A DNA stretch of 64,000 nt, taken from the NCBI RefSeq assembly GCF_018882215.1, contig NZ_JACVOX010000001.1:310001-374000 (forward strand). The letters are read 5' to 3'. The stretch's first letter is position 1. Every line of letters begins with the position of its first letter. Under the pieces are notes generated by a model. It was not told the DNA's origin. It was given only the letters and a program-made list of their open reading frames with translations, and did not search any database. The stretch is from Polynucleobacter sp. AP-Kaivos-20-H2. GTDB taxonomy: Bacteria > Pseudomonadota > Gammaproteobacteria > Burkholderiales > Burkholderiaceae. Below are positions 59,066-64,000 of this stretch, piece after piece. Position numbers and translations under genes: made by a program.

Positions 59066-59079
59066 AAAGCTAAGTAGTT

Positions 59080-60237
59080 CTATCTGGCGGGATAACGTCG
59101 CGGTCTGAGTTTTTGGATCGCCAAACCCGCCAGTCCGCATGCAAACGCGGACATTACAAATACATCTCTTGGTTGAGATGCTTCCCATATCCAGCCAGCA
59201 CATAACCCTCCGAGCGTTCCACCAAGGCCGTAGGAGATGGTAGCCATCAAAGCTTGACCTCTAGCCTGTAACGGGCCTGTGAACCAACGTTGCAAAAGTT
59301 TTGTAGCGGCACTATGGTGTGCAGCAAAAGTGCCAGCATGCATTAATTGCGCCACTATCAAAATGGAAGTTATTGGTAGGAAAGCTATTAAGGCAAATCT
59401 GACAACGCCAATTCCAAAGGCAGCCTGCAATATAACCTCGGCATCTAACCTGCTCAATGCCTTACTTTGAAAGTAAAAGAAAATGACTTCGGCAAAAACA
59501 CCTAGAGCCCAAAACAGGCCAATCTGAAATTTGTTGTAGCCAAGGTTGGAGAGATAAAGAGAGTAAAAAACATATAAAGCTGCGTGGGCAAAGATCATAA
59601 AAAATCCAGACATTAAAAACCACCGAACATCTGGATTAAAAAGCACAACCAATAACTCCCCTTTCACCATTTTGCGACGCTCCATCTTGGGCTCGTGTAA
59701 ACAAAAAGTAATAAGAGCTAGGGCAAGTAAAACAACGGTGCCCACAATGGGATAAAGCCCAATACTCTTGCGCTGGAATAACTCTCCTGCGGCAAGAACC
59801 ATGGCAATAAAGCCGATAGACCCCCACAGACGCAAGCGTCCGTAACGCTTATCGAAGGAATTATCTTTATATAAGGCATGAATAGTGGCTGACTCACCAA
59901 GCGGCATCAAACTACTCAAAATGGTGTGCAACACAAACATCCAAATAAAAAACCCGATGTAGCTGTGCAAGAAATAAATGCATAAGAAAACAACCGCCGC
60001 AAGACATGCGCAGAATCGAATAATGCTAATCCGATTAGAAAGGTAGTCCGATAACCAACCCCAAGAAAATGGACCAATAATGCGGGTGATCTGTAACATA
60101 GACATCAATGCAGCAATTTCTATAACGCTAAAGCCCCGTTCTAAAAAGAACAAGCTGGCATATGGAGAAACCAACCCAACATAAGCGAAATATAAAAAGA
60201 AAAAGGACCCGAAGGCCCAGCGTAGCGAAGGCGTCAT
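59080..60237 (-). CDS. MFS transporter (HcaT / MFS_1-like)
   Basis: 385 residues with about 12 hydrophobic segments. The N-terminal pattern SFFFLYFAYVGLVSPYASLF and the MFS loop 2 signature GWLSDYLSNR match the 3-phenylpropionate transporter (HcaT) type group. The substrate is unknown; no aromatic degradation gene is nearby. It follows aroC on the minus strand after 12 bases, so it is likely cotranscribed with it. Confidence 0.85.
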   Translation of the reverse strand: MTPSLRWAFGSFFFLYFAYVGLVSPYASLFFLERGFSVIEIAALMSMLQITRIIGPFSWGWLSDYLSNRISIIRFCACLAAVVFLCIYFLHSYIGFFIWMFVLHTILSSLMPLGESATIHALYKDNSFDKRYGRLRLWGSIGFIAMVLAAGELFQRKSIGLYPIVGTVVLLALALITFCLHEPKMERRKMVKGELLVVLFNPDVRWFLMSGFFMIFAHAALYVFYSLYLSNLGYNKFQIGLFWALGVFAEVIFFYFQSKALSRLDAEVILQAAFGIGVVRFALIAFLPITSILIVAQLMHAGTFAAHHSAATKLLQRWFTGPLQARGQALMATISYGLGGTLGGLCAGWIWEASQPRDVFVMSAFACGLAGLAIQKLRPRRYPAR

Positions 60238-60249
60238 CGATTAAGCCAA

Positions 60250-61362
60250 TTAATCGCGCAATGAGCCTGGTTGAGAGGCTGGAATAGATGCGGCATCTGG
60301 AACATCAGCACATTGAGCGCGATGGCGTAGAGCATGATCCATTAAAACAAGCGCCAACATTGCTTCAGCAATCGGTGTTGCACGAATACCAACGCAAGGG
60401 TCATGCCTGCCTTTGGTTTGAACTGTAATAGGCTTTCCATCTAAATCAATAGATTGCTTTGGGCTCATGATGCTAGAAGTTGGTTTAATCGCAATGGAAA
60501 TACGAAGATCTTGGCCGCTGCTAATGCCACCTAAAGTACCACCGGAGTTATTGCTTGCAAAGCCATCAGGATAAAGCTCATCTCCGTGCTCGCTACCACG
60601 TTGAGACACTGACTTAAAGCCGGCGCCAATCTCAACACCTTTAACTGCATTGATACCCATCATGGCATGCGCAATATCGGCATCCAATTTATCGAACAAA
60701 GGCTCACCCAGGCCTGCAGGAACATTGCGAGCTCGTACCTCGATACGTGCGCCACAAGAGTCCCCTGCTTTACGCAAGTCATCCATATAACCTTCAAGCT
60801 GAGGGATGATTTCTGCATTGGCAGCAAAAAATGGATTCTGATCAATCTGAGTGATATCTTTAAATGGAATTTGAAGCTCACCCAATTGACTCATATAGCC
60901 ATAAAACTCAGTGCCATATTTCTCATGTAGCCATTTTTTGGCAATCGCAGCCGCAGCAACAACCGGCGCTGTTAAACGAGCGGATGAGCGACCACCACCA
61001 CGGGGATCACGAACGCCATATTTATTTTGATACGCATAATCTGCGTGACCAGGCCTAAAGGTCTGCAAGATATCGCCATAGTCTTGGCTGCGTTGGTCTG
61101 TATTGCGAATTAATAGCGCAATAGGCGTACCTGTTGTCTTACCCTCAAAGACGCCAGAAAGGATTTCAACTTTGTCCTCTTCTTTGCGTTGAGTAACATG
61201 ACGCGATGTGCCTGGTTTGCGACGATCTAAATCTAGCTGAATGTCTGCTTCGGAAAGATTCATGCCCGGCGGGCAACCATCAACCACCGCCCCGATTGCG
61301 GGACCGTGGGATTCACCAAAAGTGGTAACAGTAAAAAGGAGGCCTAAAGTATTTCCTGACAT
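60250..61362 (-). CDS. aroC: Chorismate synthase AroC
   Basis: Last common step of aromatic amino acid synthesis: EPSP to chorismate with reduced [23 protein letters not shown] at residues 11-30, [20 protein letters not shown] [17 protein letters not shown] (about 48), [26 protein letters not shown] (about 105) and a histidine-containing C-terminus fit; only parts are quoted: [31 protein letters not shown]. 370 residues. Confidence 0.96.
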   Translation of the reverse strand: MSGNTLGLLFTVTTFGESHGPAIGAVVDGCPPGMNLSEADIQLDLDRRKPGTSRHVTQRKEEDKVEILSGVFEGKTTGTPIALLIRNTDQRSQDYGDILQTFRPGHADYAYQNKYGVRDPRGGGRSSARLTAPVVAAAAIAKKWLHEKYGTEFYGYMSQLGELQIPFKDITQIDQNPFFAANAEIIPQLEGYMDDLRKAGDSCGARIEVRARNVPAGLGEPLFDKLDADIAHAMMGINAVKGVEIGAGFKSVSQRGSEHGDELYPDGFASNNSGGTLGGISSGQDLRISIAIKPTSSIMSPKQSIDLDGKPITVQTKGRHDPCVGIRATPIAEAMLALVLMDHALRHRAQCADVPDAASIPASQPGSLRD

Positions 61363-61405
61363 ATCGACATTATGTCATTTGTCGGAAAATGATGGCTATA
61401 ACGAC

Positions 61406-61861
61406 TTAGGAGGTTGCTTTTTCAGTATCTTCCGGCCAATCACGAATATAGGCCTTGAGCATCGTATTTTCGAAGTCCTGAGCCTCTACCACTGATTTCG
61501 CTACGTCGTAGAAAGAAATAACGCCCATCAACATCTTTTGATCGACTACTGGCAAATAGCGCGCATGGTCTACCAGCATCATGCGCCGAACCTCATCAAT
61601 CTCGGTTTCCATATTGCAGGTCAAAGGTGTTTGATTCATCACAGTATTCACTTGAAGATCTTCAAGCTTGCCGTGATGCTTAGCTAAAGCAGCAATGACT
61701 TCACGGAAGGTCAGAATACCAACTAGCTTGTCATACTCCATGACTACTAATGAACCAATGTCGTGCTCACTCATTACTAGCACTGCAGTTTGCAACGCTG
61801 TATCAGGGGCTACTGTAAAAAGGGTGCTTCCCTTGACACGTAATATGTCACGAACTTTCAT
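61406..61861 (-). CDS. Two-CBS-domain protein
   Basis: 151 residues forming a CBS pair: first at about 1-62 (VRDILRVKG, LVVMEYDKLVGILTFREV), second at about 70-125 (VNTVMNQTPLTC, YLPVVDQKMLMGVISFYDV). CBS pairs bind adenosyl compounds and act as energy sensors, often regulating other proteins. No catalytic domain is fused and the neighbours (aroC, a BrkB-family gene) do not reveal a partner. Confidence 0.88.
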   Translation of the reverse strand: MKVRDILRVKGSTLFTVAPDTALQTAVLVMSEHDIGSLVVMEYDKLVGILTFREVIAALAKHHGKLEDLQVNTVMNQTPLTCNMETEIDEVRRMMLVDHARYLPVVDQKMLMGVISFYDVAKSVVEAQDFENTMLKAYIRDWPEDTEKATS

Positions 61862-61937
61862 TTGGTCTCCGAAAACAATATATATAGATCCAATATAGAC
61901 TCAAGACCTCCTCGAATCAAGAGCTTAGGCGATACTT

Positions 61938-62786
61938 TTAGTAACGAATAACCCTAATGACGCCGCTTCGAATATCAGGCAAATTGGCTACCAGTACAGC
62001 ACCGGTTAAAGTAATCCACCAGGTCATATAGATCCACGTTAAACCCAGGGGCAAGATCGCAAAAGCGCCATATACCGTCTTATAGAAGGCCGTGTTGCCC
62101 AAGAAAATAGCAAAACCAAACTTCATTAGCTCAAAGGCAAGTGCTGCTACAAAAGCTCCTGCAAAGGCGTCTCGCCACAAAATCTTGGCGTAAGGAAGAA
62201 TTTTGTAGACCACTGCATAGACCAGAATGGCCAAAAAGATTGGGGCAATCGCAGCCACTAATTGAAAGCCAAAAGATACCGCGCTGATCCAGCCTTCTGA
62301 AGCACTAAATAAAACGCCGCTCAAGTAAATACCAACGCCAAGCATGATTGGACCCAGAATAGTTGCCGCACTATAGATCACAATTTTTTTATACAAAGGG
62401 CGTCTTGCAGTGACCTTGAATATTTGGTTAAAGGCACCCTCTATCACCGCTAAAGTCATGATTGTTGTAATAATCAGTCCAGCCAAACCTACATAGGTAA
62501 GGCCTTTAGCTTGGGATGAGAATTGATCTAAGTAAATAAATACCTGTTGGTTAATACCACCTGGCATATAAGTATCCAAAAGCCAGGATCTAAAGCTATT
62601 TTTAACTTGGATCACGCTTGGGAGCTGGCCAATCAGCATAGTGGCGATCGTCACCATCGGTACCATGGATAAGGTCGTTGTAAATGCCAGGCTAGCCGCA
62701 ATTTGCTTTAAATTTTGACCGCGATTACGCTCCCAGATCTCTTTAGCCAGAGAGAGCCATAATTGGGGGTTACGAATAAGTCGCAT
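61938..62786 (-). CDS. YihY/BrkB family inner membrane protein
   Basis: About 282 residues with six hydrophobic segments. Family patterns: LAFTTTLSMVPMVTIATMLIG (part), LAGLIITTIMTLAVIEGAFNQIF (part), AGAFVAALAFELMKFGF and YGAFAILPLGLTWIYMTWWI (part). The protein family is often mislabelled ribonuclease BN; transport or envelope roles are proposed. ATG 62786 is chosen; a TTG at 62807 would add seven residues and stand one base from the wrbA start. The gene is divergent from wrbA. Confidence 0.87.
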   Translation of the reverse strand: MRLIRNPQLWLSLAKEIWERNRGQNLKQIAASLAFTTTLSMVPMVTIATMLIGQLPSVIQVKNSFRSWLLDTYMPGGINQQVFIYLDQFSSQAKGLTYVGLAGLIITTIMTLAVIEGAFNQIFKVTARRPLYKKIVIYSAATILGPIMLGVGIYLSGVLFSASEGWISAVSFGFQLVAAIAPIFLAILVYAVVYKILPYAKILWRDAFAGAFVAALAFELMKFGFAIFLGNTAFYKTVYGAFAILPLGLTWIYMTWWITLTGAVLVANLPDIRSGVIRVIRY

Positions 62787-62808
62787 CGCCGTATCATAAG
62801 AGATCAAT

Positions 62809-63411
62809 ATGAGCCAACACGATATTTTAGTTTTGTACTTCTCCCGTTATGGTGCAACCAAGGATCTGGCGCGCCTGATTGCTGAGGGTATCGAGAGCGT
62901 TCCAGGGGCAAATGCCCGCTTGAGAACCGTGCCCCCCATATCTGCGGTTTGTGAAGCTACGGAGGCAGCCGTACCCCAGGATGGAGCACCTTACGTTGAA
63001 TATTCAGACCTAAAGGAGTGCATTGGTCTTGCTTTGGGTTCTCCGACTCGTTTTGGCAATATGGCAGCGCCGATGAAATACTTTTGGGATGGAAGTTCTT
63101 CAGAGTGGTTAAATGGCGCCTTGATTGGTAAACCGGCCTGTGTCTTTACGAGTACCGGTAGCATGCATGGCGGTCAAGAAAGCACCCTCTTAACCATGAT
63201 GATTCCACTGCTGCATCACGGCATGATGCTAATGGGTATTCCGTACAGCGAGCCCGACCTCATGTCTTCCAATACAGGCGGTAGTCCTTATGGAGTGACT
63301 CATCTCGCTCACGCCGACGGACGTGCGCCTATCAGCCCCGAAGAACAACGCCTAGCTAAGGCGCAAGGCAAGCGCCTAGCTGAAACTGCCTTAATGCTTT
63401 TTTCAAAATAA
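62809..63411 (+). CDS. wrbA: NAD(P)H:quinone oxidoreductase WrbA
   Basis: Flavodoxin-like FMN enzyme reducing quinones by two electrons. The FMN phosphate loop YFSRYGATKDLARLI is at residues 10-24, then GSPTRFGNMAAPMKYFWD and TSTGSMHGGQEST. 200 residues. The DUF2069 gene follows after six bases, the usual order in Burkholderiales. Confidence 0.94.
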   Translation: MSQHDILVLYFSRYGATKDLARLIAEGIESVPGANARLRTVPPISAVCEATEAAVPQDGAPYVEYSDLKECIGLALGSPTRFGNMAAPMKYFWDGSSSEWLNGALIGKPACVFTSTGSMHGGQESTLLTMMIPLLHHGMMLMGIPYSEPDLMSSNTGGSPYGVTHLAHADGRAPISPEEQRLAKAQGKRLAETALMLFSK

Positions 63412-63417
63412 AAGGTA

Positions 63418-63819
63418 ATGCATTCAGCAGTCATCATGATAAAAAAGATTCTCGACAAAAATCCATACCAACTTATAGCAACAGCCGCTTTTATTGATTT
63501 ATTTATCTTGTGTGTCTGTTGGGAGTGGTTTATCTCCCCTCTCCGACCTGGTGGGTCATGGTTGATCCTAAAGGGTATACCTTTGCTATTCGCTATTCCT
63601 GGGATATGGAAAGGAAAGGTTTACACGATGCAGTGGGCCTCAATGTTGATATTGCTTTATACAACCGAAGGCTTAGTTCGCATTCTCGAAACGGGTACCA
63701 ATTTTTGGCTTGCACTGCTAGAAACTATTTTCTCAACTATCGGCTTTGTCTGTTTACTCATGTATCTAAAGCCCATCAAAAAAGAAGCTAAGGCTCTCAA
63801 GAAGGCGGCTGCGGAGTAA
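63418..63819 (+). CDS. DUF2069 inner membrane protein
   Basis: 133 residues with about four hydrophobic segments (about 20-38, 48-64, 70-86, 92-116), a Lys-rich C-terminus and the DUF2069 pattern (LRPGGSWLILKGIPLLFAIPGIWKGKVYTMQWASML, cited only in part: LILKGIPLLFAI, YTMQWASMLILLY). AAAGG stands before the ATG. An internal ATG at 63436 is possible. Function unknown; coupling with wrbA suggests cotranscription. Confidence 0.85.
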   Translation: MHSAVIMIKKILDKNPYQLIATAAFIDLFILCVCWEWFISPLRPGGSWLILKGIPLLFAIPGIWKGKVYTMQWASMLILLYTTEGLVRILETGTNFWLALLETIFSTIGFVCLLMYLKPIKKEAKALKKAAAE

Positions 63820-63821
63820 GA

Positions 63822-64000
63822 ATGCAAACCTTCATCAATCAGTTATCCACAGTCCTTGAGACAAAATATATTCTGACTCACGATGAGGATAAAACGCCCT
63901 ACTTAACTGATTGGCGTAAACGCTTTACGGGAAAAGCGCTTGCAGTTCTTTTGCCTAGCAATACTGCTGAAGTAGCAAATATCGTCAAGCTCTGCGCCGC
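63822..64000 (+). CDS. FAD-binding oxidase, N-terminal part (runs past the window end)
   Basis: An open frame from ATG 63822 to the window end. The visible part, about 59 residues, shows LTHDEDKTPYLTDWRKRFTG and AVLLPSNTAEVANIVKLC, the standard start of FAD-linked oxidases of the GlcD / D-lactate / 2-hydroxyglutarate dehydrogenase group (FAD-binding PCMH domain). The TDWR.R..G pattern is typical. It starts two bases behind the DUF2069 stop. Substrate cannot be told from this part. Confidence 0.82.
   Translation, partial: MQTFINQLSTVLETKYILTHDEDKTPYLTDWRKRFTGKALAVLLPSNTAEVANIVKLCA

Overview
The window is a chromosomal segment of a betaproteobacterium, most likely Burkholderiales and close to Polynucleobacter. 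This is an inference from moderate GC, very short spacers, and gene neighbourhoods typical of that group: phaC-phaB-phaR-rimO, tig-clpP-clpX-lon, pyrG-kdsA-eno-ftsB, mltG-tmk-holB-tatD and msrB-yciB-bolA-parvulin. I see no rRNA, CRISPR array, transposase, integrase or phage structural gene. No stretch over about 300 bases lacks a gene; the largest gaps (18923-19111, 32169-32341, 43945-44106) are under 200 bases.

Layout. 1-3.7 kb: 3' part of alr, bamD (minus), then rluD and pgeF. 3.8-9.5 kb: polyhydroxybutyrate block phaC-phaB-phaR, with rimO between phaR and a thiolase. 9.5-15.3 kb: serB and mfd (minus), then ispD-ispF. 15.4-23.3 kb: tRNA-Leu, the protein quality-control block tig-clpP-clpX-lon, tRNA-Val and a PpiD-like anchored chaperone. 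23.3-32.5 kb: tesA and divergent ybbA, purL, a spermidine-synthase-like gene, acnB (minus) and a small Imm-like membrane protein. 32.6-39.7 kb: pyrG-kdsA-eno-ftsB, hslO (minus), gltX, and tRNA-Ala, -Glu and -Asp closed by a strong hairpin.

39.7-43.9 kb is the least conserved-looking part. It holds a minus-strand set of three (alpha/beta hydrolase, TolC-family protein, alanine-rich exported protein with a 27-bp minisatellite), a stand-alone KdpD-type membrane domain, a short proline-rich exported protein and an exported protein with an internal duplication. 44.1-48.6 kb: hyi-glxR, a YqiA esterase, an HNH protein, a DUF3108 protein and a minimal potassium-channel-like protein. 48.7-53.0 kb (minus): ankyrin protein, tatD, holB, tmk, mltG. 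53.0-64 kb: ygfZ, an NRDE protein, a thioesterase, selO, msrB, yciB, bolA, a parvulin, an MFS transporter, aroC, a CBS protein, a BrkB-family protein, wrbA, a DUF2069 protein and the start of an FAD-linked oxidase.

How they work together: most genes are housekeeping (carbon storage, isoprenoid, nucleotide and LPS-sugar supply, proteostasis, envelope assembly, redox repair). I found no clear defence or other undescribed multi-gene system. The best leads are the PpiD-like protein without a visible parvulin domain, the repeat-bearing exported protein with its TolC partner beside the tRNA cluster, and candidate PhaR operators in front of phaR.
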